Positions 47,523 through 59,000 of a stretch of 64,000 nt of DNA are shown piece after piece (position 1 is the first letter of the stretch; the number at the start of each line of letters is the position of its first letter). Both the position numbers and the translations under genes were made by a program. The DNA lies in contig AZLU01000173.1 in assembly GCA_002224055.1 (NCBI GenBank), positions 23,852 through 87,851 on the forward strand, written 5' to 3'. The DNA comes from Pezizomycotina sp. ARF18 (taxonomy: Eukaryota > Ascomycota). The notes beneath the pieces are model-generated. The model was not told the DNA's origin and did not search any database. It saw nothing but the letters and a program-made list of their open reading frames with translations.

Positions 47523-47557
<35 letters not shown>
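47523..47557 (+). repeat. poly-T tract (35 bases)
   Basis: Uninterrupted T run in non-coding DNA 3' of the PTH11-like gene. Could be the tail of a lost retroposed copy on the minus strand or simple slippage. No target duplication was noticed. Confidence 0.9.
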
Positions 47558-47860
47558 CCGTCCATTTCTGGTGTTTCTTGCAACTTGAAGGATAGTAATA
47601 GGCCATCTTATCGACATATTAAATTGGTACAGGTGTACATCAAACTAAGTAATTGTAATATATACATGGGAGCGGGTAGCAAGTTCATCTACGGCGTTAC
47701 CGATAGGTAAACCGCTAGCATTATACCAGAGGGCCCAGCTTATCTTTGATACCTTCTGAGACGATCTTCATTTCATAGAAGAATCGGTAGGCTTTGACTT
47801 CACGAGGATGGGAATAAGAACATGGATGAATCCTAATTTTCTCGTGTAACTGAGCTACCA

Positions 47861-48987
47861 TCAAGTCCAGTTCAGCGATATCACGGCTTCGGCCAAATCC
47901 TTCCCGGGAAATCCGTAATCACAACTCCCGCCTTCAAGTGGGCTCCGCCCGCCGTCCTCTTCCAGCCCTGAATCTTGTCTAATGTCTGCTTATTCATCCC
48001 TTCTGTATGATATCGCCATCGCCACAACCGCAGGGAAAATTTTGAGACTGCTCCCCGAAGTATGTTGTGTCTTGGACAACTTTCCGTCTTCGCTCGATGC
48101 ATGCGTAACGTCGAGGTGCTTATCAATAGACGACCACTTCTTATCGATGTCACTGAAGGTATTCACGACCCAATCATCCTCTAGATCTACTAAGCCAGGC
48201 GCGTTCCACTGGCAGGGTATACCCCAAGATGGTCCGCACCATTGAACTTGAAGTCCGTGAACAGCATACACTTTCCGCGAAATTCCCCGACTGTAGGTAT
48301 TTTATGGAAACCGCCTTCTTTAACAGGCATATACCATGCAAATAATGGCGATCTGACTTTTCCGCCATATAAGGTTGGAAAACGTTTTGAAATGCGTCGG
48401 GGGCTCCGACGTCGTAGTCGTCCTTTTTTAAGCGCATGATGATACCTTCGGGTGGGTTCTGGTCAAGGAAAGAAGATACGGTCTGCATTATGTCTGTGAG
48501 TGTTTTGCCGGTCGGAACCCACAAGTGCACGGAGTGTAGAATGTTGTCTACGTTTCGAAGGCGGATGTCGATTTATCTGATGCCGGCGGCGAGTTGTGTG
48601 CCCAGGTCTTCGTTTTGACACTAATGAGCAGAAAAGAAAGAAACGAAAACATTAGTATAAGGCATCCAGATTCGAAATATGATCTCGTGTTCTTCGGCGA
48701 TATTCAAGATCACAGCAAATATATCGTTCCTTTGCCTCCGGTCGTTTACTCTTCAGTGGGACGACTGACCTGAGCGAGCGGTGTCATGAAGCGGGGATGC
48801 CATTGTGTCATGGGTACCGGGGTTGACAACGATGCCAACGATGTTCCATCTGAGACGCGGGCCATCCATGTTGGATTGTGCGCCGGGCCAAGGTTAAGAC
48901 TGACTCCCCGTTTGTCAACGAGAGAAGCCGTGATGGATAACGGGGCGGAAGTGAGGCACAAACCGAGAAAATCGAACGCAGCTTCAT
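47861..48987 (-). CDS. secreted PI-PLC X-domain protein, frames broken
   Basis: Start at ATG 48987 (MKLRSIFSVCASL, signal-like). Then NPTWMARVSDGTSLASLS and PGTHDTMASPLHDTARS, which carries the first catalytic His of the phosphatidylinositol-specific phospholipase C fold. An intron is likely at about 48770-48620. Next: NEDLGTQLAAGIR-IDIRLRN, HSVHLWVP (second His), GKTLTDIMQTVSSFLDQNPP / EGIIMRLKKDDYD, then GLVDLEDDWVVNTFSDIDKK, a loop SSEDGKLSKTQHTSGSSLKI, TLDKIQGWKRTAGGAHLKAG / VVITDFPG and KDLAEAVISLNWT ending at 47861. The family cleaves phosphatidylinositol lipids or GPI-like anchors. One in-frame TAA (GIR-IDI) and at least four single-base shifts are present. Confidence 0.65.
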
Positions 48988-49770
48988 TCTGAAGTTAAGA
49001 CCGAGCAACCTACCTAAGCACAAATGTCAAGAATGATTCGCGTAGGGATCTAGCCGCTAGATATATTTGCAAGCGGTGTCAAAGCACATACGTGCATCGG
49101 CAACCAGAGCCCTCGGTATCCTCGGACTTCCAACCGCGTTCTGGGTGCCACGTGTCATCCGAGAGACTCGGAGGAGATGGGGCGATGATAAACCATCTGT
49201 GGAGTTCCAAATTGGCTTATCGCAATATTAGGCGTTTTCCCTAATGATAATGTGTCGTTTGGTCAAATTGGGGTTTCGCATTTTTGGTCCTTTACAGTTT
49301 CCGGTTTCGAGTACGATACACCAGAAATGCCAGACAAGGGGGATCAGGAACAAAGCAAAGGAGCTCGAATTGGGCTGGTCCGAATAATTGGCATGTAAGT
49401 AACCTACATAACTGCTTTTATATAGTATTAATGCCAAATGCAATCAGATAAATGTTCTGATGAAACTATCATGAACCAGTATCGCGTGTTCGTGTTATCG
49501 CGTCAATTGAAGGATGAATAATAATATAGCAAGTCTGATGAAATTTTCAAGTATGAATACCGCAGATCGGTTTTTTTTTTTCCCGGCAATCTGCAAAATC
49601 CGCTTCAGTTTTTGCATTCCACTGGAGAACTCCACGCTAACTTAATCCTCTCATTTTCAGCTACCGGGAGGAAAATAACCATCTGCCATACCTGGTCAGA
49701 AGCAACGCGTCGGGAGCGCCGGCAGCATACCAATATCATTCAACAGAACTTCCCAAGAGACTCAAAAACG
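48988..49770. other. intergenic
   Basis: Upstream region shared by the divergent PI-PLC-like gene and the Cys-rich frame. One 71-codon minus-strand frame without motif. A ttttcag acceptor-like site at about 49652-49658 could end an intron of the downstream gene. Confidence 0.35.
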
Positions 49771-50274
49771 ATGCCGTTGCAACAAATGCCGACCGAGATA
49801 ATCCCGGAAAGTGCAAACGATCTTGACGGCGTGGTAGACAAACAATGCTCAGGCTCACATGTAAATCATTTATGGAGATACTTCCGAACAACGATCGAGA
49901 CCAGGATGCAGAGGTCTACCTACGAGACCGGTGAATCTTATAGAGAAAAAACGGATGAGGGTGTCTACGAGCTCGTTAATCAGCTTAAACGGCGCGGGAA
50001 CGTATTTCATGGCATGAATGTCGCAGCCTGCGTGAATTGCCTCGCCGTATTGGAGAAGTCGAATTTTCCTACCTACAGCCACACCGAAGCATGCCGGAGA
50101 TGCGTCGAGGCTGTTATCGCGTCGTTTCCACCAAGTTGCGAAGAATACGATGATTGTCCCGGCGAACGAGGGGGGTTTTGTTTTGATCGCAGCCACTCGG
50201 AAGCTAATCAGACAACAGGACTTGTCGACTGTGCAACGCCTGCTGCTGGAGGTGTGGTTAAGTTCGATTTTTAG
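49771..50274 (+). CDS. unknown protein with Cys-rich C-terminal half
   Basis: A 167-codon frame from ATG 49771 (MPLQQMPTEIIPESANDLDG) to TAG 50272-50274. The same frame is open back to 49612, so an upstream exon is possible. The N-terminal half is polar. The second half holds CVNCLAVLEKSN ... ACRRCVEAVIASFPPSC ... DDCPG ... FCFDR ... VDCATP: two CxxC pairs about 19 residues apart plus five further Cys. Two CxxC pairs suggest a zinc-binding or disulphide-rich module. No signal peptide is visible, which favours zinc. It is one of the few intact open frames here. I do not recognise the family. Confidence 0.42.
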   Translation: MPLQQMPTEIIPESANDLDGVVDKQCSGSHVNHLWRYFRTTIETRMQRSTYETGESYREKTDEGVYELVNQLKRRGNVFHGMNVAACVNCLAVLEKSNFPTYSHTEACRRCVEAVIASFPPSCEEYDDCPGERGGFCFDRSHSEANQTTGLVDCATPAAGGVVKFDF

Positions 50275-51356
50275 GGCTTGTTTATTATTGATTCCGTGGA
50301 TAACAGTTTATTGTCTCTCTTCCGTTCTGTACAACTCGATGACCCCGCTAACCCAATGAAAACCCTAAAGATATCGAAAGGACATGCCCTTCCAAATTCG
50401 TTGACATCCATTTTCTGATCAATAACTTCACCTGTCAGATATGTAACTGTTTCGGACGAGCAGCAAACATATAGCATTTGTACCTAACTTTAAGACGTAG
50501 TAGGTATGCAAAGTCGAACGATGACGAAAAGATAACAAGTGGGTTTCTTAATTGTGTAACAAGAATAAACCTCCATTTTCCTATTCATATTCGTATTTTA
50601 GCTATACGATCTGAGTTTCTGGGTGTGTTTCCCACTCTTTCTCTAAATAGATTTCCTCAGTGCTCTTATCCACAACACTATCGTAAAAGTTATATCCAAC
50701 AAAGGATTGTGATTTTGCGCCCACGGTCGGGAACTGGTAGCATTGTAGCTGATTCCGCGTAAAGTAAAAGAAACAACTGTAATGCTGGTGAATGAAGTGA
50801 AAGTGCTTGATATCCTGCTGGCGGAGCCCATCTGAGCGTATTTCAAGAAATTAATGTCTGTTAACAAAACAAGACCTTACTAACGGCATGGACTTCCACA
50901 GAGTTAAAAGGTCTAGGAGGTATTCCGGGAGTTCATACCTACTTGTATTACAAATTTAATGAACCATATAGGCCCGCGATATCCGAAGGGCTTGTAAGGC
51001 GGACATCGGCAAGCATATTATGTCTCAGATAACCTAAGGTGCATCGCAGAAACCACGGGATAATGCAACCGATCCAGTAGGTTGTTCATCACGAACGCAT
51101 ATGTGGCAGCCGACGACACGTTGTTTTAGGAGGAGGTGATTGCTGTACGCGGTGGAAAGGCGATAGACAGTGCAGCTATGCTCGCTCTGTGCAACAATGG
51201 GGCCGACGGTGCGAAGCTATATGGTCATCATGGCGGAATGGACAAGGTCAGGTTTACATGCGGTCGAAGGAATGGTCAGGATTATAAATCTCTCATAAGA
51301 ATACACAAAAGGTTGCAGCGGAAACTGTTGGGTACATGTATCACGAGAAGACGCCG
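50275..51356. other. no supportable gene
   Basis: Short frames only. It lies 3' of the minus-strand PI-PLC-like gene and may hold its missing C-terminal end, but I found no matching motif. Confidence 0.35.
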
Positions 51357-52423
51357 CTAATGATAGTGCTGCCACTTCTTCTCCACATCATCGAGGGTCT
51401 TTATCTTGACATCGAGTTCGTCATCACGAAGAAGGGGAGAATCCCACGGGATACCGAACTCGGCAAATTTCTCTGCGCCCTCGAAGTCGAGCAGGAGGAT
51501 AAATTGCTTTCGAGCTTCCCCCATAGTTGGCCATTTGCCTCCTGCACCAGGATTCATGAATAGCGTCCCTCCGACTCCGGAATCATGAGCCATACGCTCC
51601 CCGTCGGGAGTGCTTTCCCACTCGATGCGCTCTTTGATGTGCTTTGCAAACGCGTCACGAAAGGCTTCGGGGAGGATTCCGATCGGGGATCGCGGCGGAG
51701 TAGGACTATCAATGTATCATTGTGTAAGATATGAAGAATATGACCGAGGTGGCCAAGAACTCCACCACGGAATCTGTCTTCATCCAGGAATTCGTTACCC
51801 CCTCCTTATAGGGTTGTGAGCATGATTTTTTTATCAGTCTGCTTTGGCTCCTTCGTTTCCGCCCCATAGACACAGACAGGTCTGATTTTCTCCGACGCCT
51901 GAGTCGCGTACAGGCTTTCGCCCTCGAGGTAAAGCGGGATATCAAGATAACGAACCCCCGCAATACCTGGTGATATACGTCCAAATCTTGCCTCTGCATT
52001 TAAAGAGAATTTATCGTCATCCAGAGCATTAGTTAGTCGATACCTGGCTTGTGAGGTATTGGCACAGATAACAGAGGCATAGTGAAAGGAGGCAGGGGAA
52101 AGCATTCGTGCTTTGTAAACTGACTCTTTCGACACCAGCCAACTCCTTGTTCCAATAAAACGAATGACTAGTTCCTGGCAAGGAAAGAGCTCATAGCGGC
52201 GTATCGTCCGGGACCCCTTCATCCACGGGTTTGCCCAAGGGATTTTCTTGAGGCCGTAACTAGCACATTGACGATCGAATTCCTCAGGCAGCCAGCCAAT
52301 AACTGTCGGATCCCGATCCGACACGATCCAGTCCACCTCTCCACCCTGGCCCTGCACGCAACATGGAAAAGAAACTGCATGTAGAAGCGGAAGCAGAAAA
52401 AGATTGGATTTAGTACTCTTCAT
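51357..52423 (-). CDS. divergent PI-PLC X-domain-like secreted protein
   Basis: Start at ATG 52423: MKSTKSNLFLLPLLHAVSFP-CCVQ, a signal peptide. A 205-codon open frame follows with WIVSDRDPTVIGWLPEEFDR, WLVSKESVYKARMLSPASFH, YRLTNALDDDKFSLNAEARF and ISPGIAGVRYLDIPLYLEGE, the last matching the GxRYlDIR segment of PI-PLC X domains. After a frame change (about 51810-51720): GILPEAFRDAFAKHIKERIE, GAGGKWPTMGEARKQFILLL-DFEG, FGIPWDSPLLRDDELDVKI and VEKKWQHYH. PTMGEARKQFILL parallels PtLgeaRGKIvLL. The usual GTHdS and LHxvH histidines are not apparent, so activity is doubtful. It may be a non-catalytic relative of the neighbour at 47.9-49.0 kb. The 3' end is uncertain. Confidence 0.5.
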
Positions 52424-53269
52424 AGTGGTTGTTTTAGTTTCGGGTTAACGATGATGAGGGCACGATGCTGAGTAAAGCACTCATTCCGGATCGTGTATTC
52501 AAACCTCCCTCTTCATACCGCTTATCGTTTGTCTTCGGTCGATTTTATTCTAAAACCGGATGCTTCTACACGGCTCGGACAATTTCGAACTTCGTCTCAG
52601 GCTAGAATCTACGACGGCCACAACTCGCATCATCGCCAACTGCAATGTTTCGTATCACGAAATGCCTTGTTATTACACGGTGCAGCATCAGGTCTCGCCA
52701 ACGGTAGTATAGTAGATAGTTTCATGTTCGAGGTACTAGTGACGTTTATTCGCGAATAATTATGACTTCGTTTTGTAGCTTTCAATAGTTAAGACTATAT
52801 CAACCCAGAATCTATGCGGGATGGGCAGGAATATGAAACCTAATCATGTTATTCGCTTAAATCACGACACAGTATCACGTCCTCAATCAAGTAGAGGGAA
52901 AGCTTGTAACCTTAAGGTTTAACTTAGATTTTCTAGGATTCACTATGAAGTTTCTGAAGCTGTCTCATCTCGAACCTCAAAAAGATCAGCTTTCCCCGGC
53001 GGTGCCAATAAGGGCCATCGTTATAGCTTCGGCTACCTGATGATTATAAATTGGAGATGTAAAGTCGTGATCCAACGGACCAAGATCTCCGAACAAATTT
53101 TTGTCATACATGTACTTGTGTATAGAAGGAGCGTGCGAGGGTGGAATTGAAAATAACGCAAACTGCCTTATGTGCCAATCTCGGCAATTCCTCCGGTTAA
53201 GCCCTAATCCAAGCCTGGCGCTTGTTCATATATAGTACTTTGCTCCCACGCATCTCATTGGGTAGTCAT
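52424..53269. other. intergenic
   Basis: One 88-codon plus-strand frame (52493-52759) without motif. It probably contains the promoter of the minus-strand PI-PLC-like gene. Nothing else seen. Confidence 0.4.
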
Positions 53270-53367
53270 GATTCAGTGATGTAGTTGGTTATCATATCTG
53301 TCTAACAAATTCCTGGTTTCAGGAATTGGTACACAGAATGTCCTCAGTTCGAGTCTGGGCTGAATCA
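53270..53367 (+). tRNA. tRNA-Val (anticodon AAC) with a 24-nt intron
   Basis: The full cloverleaf can be drawn. The acceptor stem is GATTCAG / CTGAATC (53270-53276 with 53360-53366) plus discriminator A. The D-arm has ATG/CAT and a GG-containing loop. The anticodon stem is TCTGT / ACAGA (53297-53301 with 53333-53337). The loop is C-T-AAC-A ... C with anticodon AAC at 53304-53306. The variable loop is ATGTC, and the T-arm is CTCAG-TTCGAGT-CTGGG. An intron occupies 53308-53331, directly after position 37, the canonical place for nuclear tRNA introns. Mature length is 74 nt before CCA. It resembles other fungal tRNA-Val(AAC) genes. The internal A and B boxes are intact. Confidence 0.93.
53308..53331 (+). 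other. tRNA intron
   Basis: 24 nt between anticodon-loop positions 37 and 38. It contains a self-complementary attcctg / caggaat pair that can form a hairpin. Confidence 0.85.
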
Positions 53368-53370
53368 AAC

Positions 53371-53380
53371 TTTTTTTTTT
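53371..53380 (+). terminator. RNA polymerase III terminator (T10)
   Basis: Run of ten T starting four bases after the tRNA end, the normal Pol III stop signal. Confidence 0.85.
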
Positions 53381-54488
53381 CCGCTTCTCTTTTTACTTCG
53401 TCTATTACCGCAACCCTTCACTAACCTTTTTTTGCCCTGCCTTTCTATTTGATTTCTTCTCTACAAAAAATCTATTTGATTTCTTTTTCTCTACAAGAAA
53501 TTCTATGCTTATCAAAACAAAGCTATTAACCGTTCGGAAGTAGACGAAATGTTATTTTGGATGAAAGTGGCGATAGTTGATTTCTCGCGGATGATCCGCC
53601 ACCGACCCTACATCCGCGACGGCAACCTCTTCCGCGATAATTCATATAGCTGCACGCGAGAAACCACTGGAACCCCTCGTGTAGAGTTCGCTCTGAGCAG
53701 TCAAAAAGCTTTGTTTCGTCTACTTATTTTTCGGCCCACACCCTAATATCGAAGACCCAATTGTCATAGTCGTCAATGTTAAGTCATTACTAATTTGTGT
53801 TCTCACAATTCTTATTAAAGACATTAAGTTTGATGCCTCAAGCGGATACTAGAAACTACAGCAGTGAAAACACAAAATCGAAACAAAAGGAAATATAAAT
53901 CTTTCTTTAGAAATCGGTAGCGGAATGCATATATTAAATATAGGAAATCTCGACTTTTGAAGGATGGTAGAAATCCATCGCAATTTAGGATGGCTGAGAG
54001 GACATCTCGTCGCGAATTCAGAAGGATTGTCATGAAGAAACAAGGGGAGTGATTTATCTTGAAGGAAAGTAGAGAAGAGATTCTTGAAGAAAAGGTTCAA
54101 GTCGAAAGGGAATGAATGCAAGATGCCACGCTATGCAAGAACGAAGGTAAGGATATCGTAAACAGGCCCGATGCAGATGATAGAAAGGAATGTAAGAACG
54201 GATAGAGGAAATATTATGCGCGAATGCAGCAAGTGAGAGGTACTGCCTGATAATTCGCGGGGAGACAAGAGAGAGTAGATAAAAGTGCAAACCGAGCATA
54301 TAAAATGAGGACGTGAACAAAAGATGTAACAAGAAACGCAAATAACAACCATAAAACTATTAATTATTTTGTATATGCGTTACTTATGTTGTTTTAGATT
54401 GCTAAAAGAACGAGTAAATATCGTAGGCAGAGCTCATTCGGCGGCGCTTCGAACAAAAGTTTTAGGGACTGCCGCTATCGTCAACATT
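53381..54488. other. intergenic; short direct repeat
   Basis: Pyrimidine-rich DNA with two copies of tctatttgatttctt...tctctacaa (about 53445-53505). Frames at 53549-53746 + and 53824-54352 - have no motif, and the minus-strand ones are hydrophobic and Phe/Ser/Tyr-rich without a family. No gene is supported. Confidence 0.4.
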
Positions 54489-56068
54489 CTACTCCTTCGC
54501 GCCATACCAACGCCTGTACTGAGCCTTAGTGATGGTCTCAGTGCAAGTCTCAGTGACGGGCGCCGGGGTGTGGTAAACCGTCTCTGTGCACGTTTCAGTC
54601 GCGGTCTCTGGTACCGGCGCAGCAGAGCAGCTCTGGGTGACCGTGTTCGTCGGTCCCGGGATCGTAACCGTAGAGCCCGGTCCGGCCTTGGTAACAGTCT
54701 CGTAGCAAGTGCTAGTCGATGTCTCGGTCACAGGCTTGCCTTGCGCAGTGGACGTAACGGTGACAGTCTGTGCTTCAGCCTGTGCGGTCACCGTAGCTGT
54801 CTGTGTCACGGTCTGCGCTTGGGCTTGAGCGGTAACAGTCTGCACTGTGACCTTCGTGCAAGTGACTGTTTCAGCTTGAGCTTGAGCGGTAACGGTGTTA
54901 TAGACCGTCTGAGCTTGTGCCTGTTGTGTCACGGTCTGGACGGCAGTCTGGGTAATAGTTTGCGCTTGGGCTGTCGACGATTATCCGTTAGCATGGTTCT
55001 TCGTTCTGAAACATAATCTATCAGGTGTCTTATTTACCTTGCTGGGTGACAGTGTTGGTAACAGTCTGAGCTTGAGCTTGCTGAGTAACCGTCTGGTATG
55101 CCGTCTTCGTGATAGTTTCGGCTTGTCCTATGGAGAGATATGGAAATTAGCTGTTGCTTTAGCTAAAAGTCGAGGCGCGAAAAGCTTACCTTGCTCTGTC
55201 ACGGTATTATATTGGGTAACAGTCGATCCTGGTCCGGTTTGAGTCTGGGTAACCGTAACATATTGAGTGGTCTTCTCACCCTGAGCGGTGACCGTCTGGT
55301 ACTGCGTAGCCGTCATGGTGGCGGCGGCGCCCGTGACAGTTTCAGTGCTGGTCTTATAGACGACTTGGGGTGCTCCTTGAACTGTGCAGGTTACAGTAGC
55401 AGTGATAGTTTCCGCAGCACCTGATAGACACGTTAGTGATCTCTTATCAAATATAGCGCTTATATCCTAGCCAACCAGTGTTTACCTTGCTTAGTCACTG
55501 TCTGGTAAGAGGTGACCGTCTGCGCCTGAGCCTGGGCAGTATAAGTGACGGTTACTGTCTGAGCCTGCGCTTGCTGAGTAACTGTGACCGTTTGAGCCTG
55601 CGCTTGCTCAGTCACAGTCACAGTCTGGGCTTGTGCTTGTTGAGTAACTGTCACAGTCTGTGCCTGCGCTTGGGCTGTGTTCGTGACGGTTACCGTCTGA
55701 GCTTGAGCCTCTTGGGTGACGCTACAAATAAAGTTAGTTCTGGAGAAGTTGTATCAGGGATAGGTCAAGGTCACTTACGTGACAGTCTCTGCCTTCGCAG
55801 TAACAGTCGCGTAGCAAGTGCTAACGCTGGTCGCAACGCTGGTTGTAACGCTAGTAGCAGTAGTAGTCACTGTTGTCGGAGTGCATTGTCCCGCTGCGGC
55901 GGCAGAGGACGTAGATGTATAACCCTGCGGTGAGATCGGTTGCCCGTTTTCGTCACAGTCTACGGCACTGGTACCGCTGGAGCTGGAGCCACCGCCGTAG
56001 TTTCCCGGGGCGGCGAAGACTGAATTGGCTCCGAGCAGCACAGTCAGTAAGATGATTGAGGCCTTCAT
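54489..56068 (-). CDS. secreted Thr/Val/Gln/Ala 11-residue repeat protein, five exons, intact
   Basis: Exons read on the minus strand are 56068-55779, 55721-55486, 55420-55190, 55127-55038 and 54970-54489. The introns are 57, 65, 62 and 67 bp, all GT...AG, and leave one open frame of 442 codons. Signal peptide MKASIILLTVLLGANSVFA, then a Gly/Ser-rich linker and Thr-rich stretches. Exon 2 is built from 11-residue units of the type TVTVTQQAQAQ. Later exons repeat QTVT / YQTVTQQ / GPGSTVT blocks, with paired STCYETVT / ETCTETVY motifs near the end. The C-terminus (RRWYGAKE) is charged, so no GPI anchor. Introns 2-4 are all phase 1 and split a Gly codon after Gln (Q-G). Alternating T-V-T-V suggests beta-strands. 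I infer a cell-wall or extracellular structural or adhesive protein. The family is unknown to me. Confidence 0.85.
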
Positions 56069-59000
56069 CCTGCTCTTCAAGGATGTATGAATGTTTCAAA
56101 GACACTTTTGCTGATATTAAACGAAAGATATATGGGCCTATCTGAATAGCGAGAGCGGAGGGAAGATGGACGTCTTGAGCGAGTGGGGACCTGGGGAGAC
56201 AAGATGAAGGAGGTTGATGGTTGCGCTGTGGAATCAGAAAAGGACAACCAAGAGGGCCCTCGAGATTTATAGATGATCTGGTTCTCTAGTAACCATGAAT
56301 CGACGATTGTTACGGTCTCGATTACCTTACGATGGAAGTGGCCATTATGGATTTCTATTCCGACCGACATATCCCTGGTCGGTATCCAATATCGCCATCG
56401 AGAGGGTGGAGAAGAATGACTTAGAGGGGCAAGCGTAGTGTTGAGCTTCGATAGGCTCTTCTGAATATACCTGTGGTACGCGAAAACTAGGGGATAATGC
56501 TAGACCTCCTCCGGCCTCCGGATGCGCTGAGGATATTAGGCGGCAAACCCTTTCGTCCCGATCACTCTTACTTGGATGAAGAAACATCTCGTAACAAGAT
56601 ATCAGAGTCAATCAGGGAATATCGAGGTAAGATACAACAAGCAATTACCGGGTTTCGCAAAATACAGTGGTTTTGATGTATCCACTATTAAACTTGACGT
56701 GGCATTCGGGTCTGAGGGATTTATGGGGCATTAGCCACGAGAGGTTGTCGCTGTTTCTCGCGTTCGGCACCTTCCATGGAGGACCCAGAAGTGCGGGGAC
56801 AAGGTGGAGCCCGAGAAAAGGGCGTCCGTGGCCCATGATTCGGTGAAGACCCTGTTGATCAAGCAGCTATCGACGCAAGTTCCATGCACGTTGTTCTAAA
56901 TGCAGCTTTTGTCACGTATCAAAATGGATCGATTGAGAAAAGAATTGCCTTCGCTGGTCCCCTCTATAGACCCAATTCGTCATAGAACAATCGATTCGAC
57001 GGTCTATATCCCAATGTAGCGTACCAGAAGCGATTCATCTTGCCTTTCTTAAAAGAGAAGCTTTTCTACACCCAAAGAACCAGTAACTGACAGTAAGAGC
57101 TTAACCGAGAAGTCGTTTAAATTTAGAACTCACCATCTTTTGCGATGGCGTTCTACGATGCACTGATTTAAACTGTTCTGATAGGGCTTCGTTTAAGATT
57201 TCCCGTCATAGTGCATGTATAGTGCGGTTATTCTTGTCGTTTGGGTGGCAATCAAAAATGTTAGATGTCGGGTGAAGATCACCACAAAATTTCATTGTTA
57301 TTTCCAATAATAGCCTTGTTCGCCACTCACGCGTAGGTTCTTGGCCGCCACCTCCGCTGCCTCTATCAAAGGAAAAGCACAACAGCATCTACAATAGCTT
57401 TAACATCACACGATAACGGTGCAATACCGGTAGCACATAGTGCTATACACAAGGTAAAGGAAACTGTACAGTCTCGAAAGCAGTGACGTTTCTGATGGAT
57501 CGGTGCAGGGAAGCTGAACCATTTGAGTCCTTTTCCTTCCCCGTTCCGCGTTGTGTTACTCAAGGTCAACAGCGCTCCCTATCTTGATTAGTATTTTTTT
57601 TAGCAGAGCGCTGTGGAACATAAACATCAATGCCGCCGCGCTAGCTGCAGACGGCTGTATCAAGAAAAAGGATTTAGCCAACCATCGGGATAGATGCGCG
57701 CCTCATGGAAAGCGTCCATACAGATCCAACGGTCAGTTTATATTTGCGAAAGACTTACATATCTCGCTTTCTACAAGCTCTCGGACAAACGCTTCAGTGG
57801 TTTGATTTGCTAGTTTTCAGTTAGACTAGTACAAGAAACTCTGGGTGTTCTTGAGATGAGGCATTTTATGTACTTGTTCTTCCCTAGTTGAGTAAGGTTA
57901 GGGTGAGCACAATTGATATTGCAAGACCACGAAGCAAACCCTAGATATTGGTAATATCGCCCGTCCAGACGGTGCTCCAGTACGGCACTGCTGGGCATCG
58001 GTTTGGCCGATTGGGCGTGTGAACTAAAGCTATTGCATATCAGCTTGAAGTCGCAAGAGATTTCCCTGGCACAAACACATATGCATGTTCTTCAAATAGA
58101 TCGTTAGCGACATATTTGCCTCATGTTGTGCTCTCCGGTATCCGTTGAAAAGTGTGTTCTTGTGGTGGTTTTTGGACCTTATGGTATTTCTCTTTGCTAA
58201 AGGCTAACTACCGACGGGGTCGTCTTTCTAAATTTAGGGCTGGGTCTCTCTCTTTTTTCTCTCGCTCACTTTCTAGGTCTCTTTCTCCACCCTAGAGAGC
58301 TCTCCTTTTTTTTCCCTTTCTTTCATGCGAAACGTAGATGTAGCAGTCGAAGAGATCCAAGATCGCCGGCTTGAACACAATATCTCGCCAAAGAATTATC
58401 CATGCAGAGGTCTACATTCACCTCTTTGCACGAGGTAAGTTGTCGTAAATCGTAGGACGTAACGCGGTAGAAGTCTCACCATGTTACTCCATCGGTATTC
58501 GATATTTTCTTTCGTCTCAGCTTCACGGCGATGTTTCTCGCCGTCGCGGTCATTAATGCATTACAGTAGATAACCGATACCACTAAGAAACCCAGGAAAT
58601 CATTATCACCAACCTAATCTCTCATCAGAAAGTCCTCTTAACTCTTGAGGGTCCGCGATCTGATCGTTGGGTGAAAGAGCATCGACAATGAACGTTTTAC
58701 GCGCAGTCCATATTCTAGAAGTAGCTAGCCTTGAGCTCAATCGAAGATTAACATTCAAGTTCCTCTAAAAACTCCAACTACCGCCAATATCACCGCGTGA
58801 GGCCGATCTCCTTAAAAGCGTGATATCGTAGCTGGAGAGACTAAGGATCCTCATCACGCGCACTGACCATAGATTTATTCTTAGCTAAGGAAGTTCACTT
58901 TGAGCGTACAGTTCTGTAAAATAAGGGTATTCAAATAGCTAGTCTCAAGAGTGTTGTTAGCTCAAGAGGGGCGAGAGTTCGAAAACGATCAAATTTTTCC

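Noticed and set aside
54369-55016. 215-codon plus-strand frame and other Ser/Leu/Gly/Arg-rich frames to 55933
   Set aside because: Shadows of the repeat protein on the opposite strand, produced by its periodic codons.
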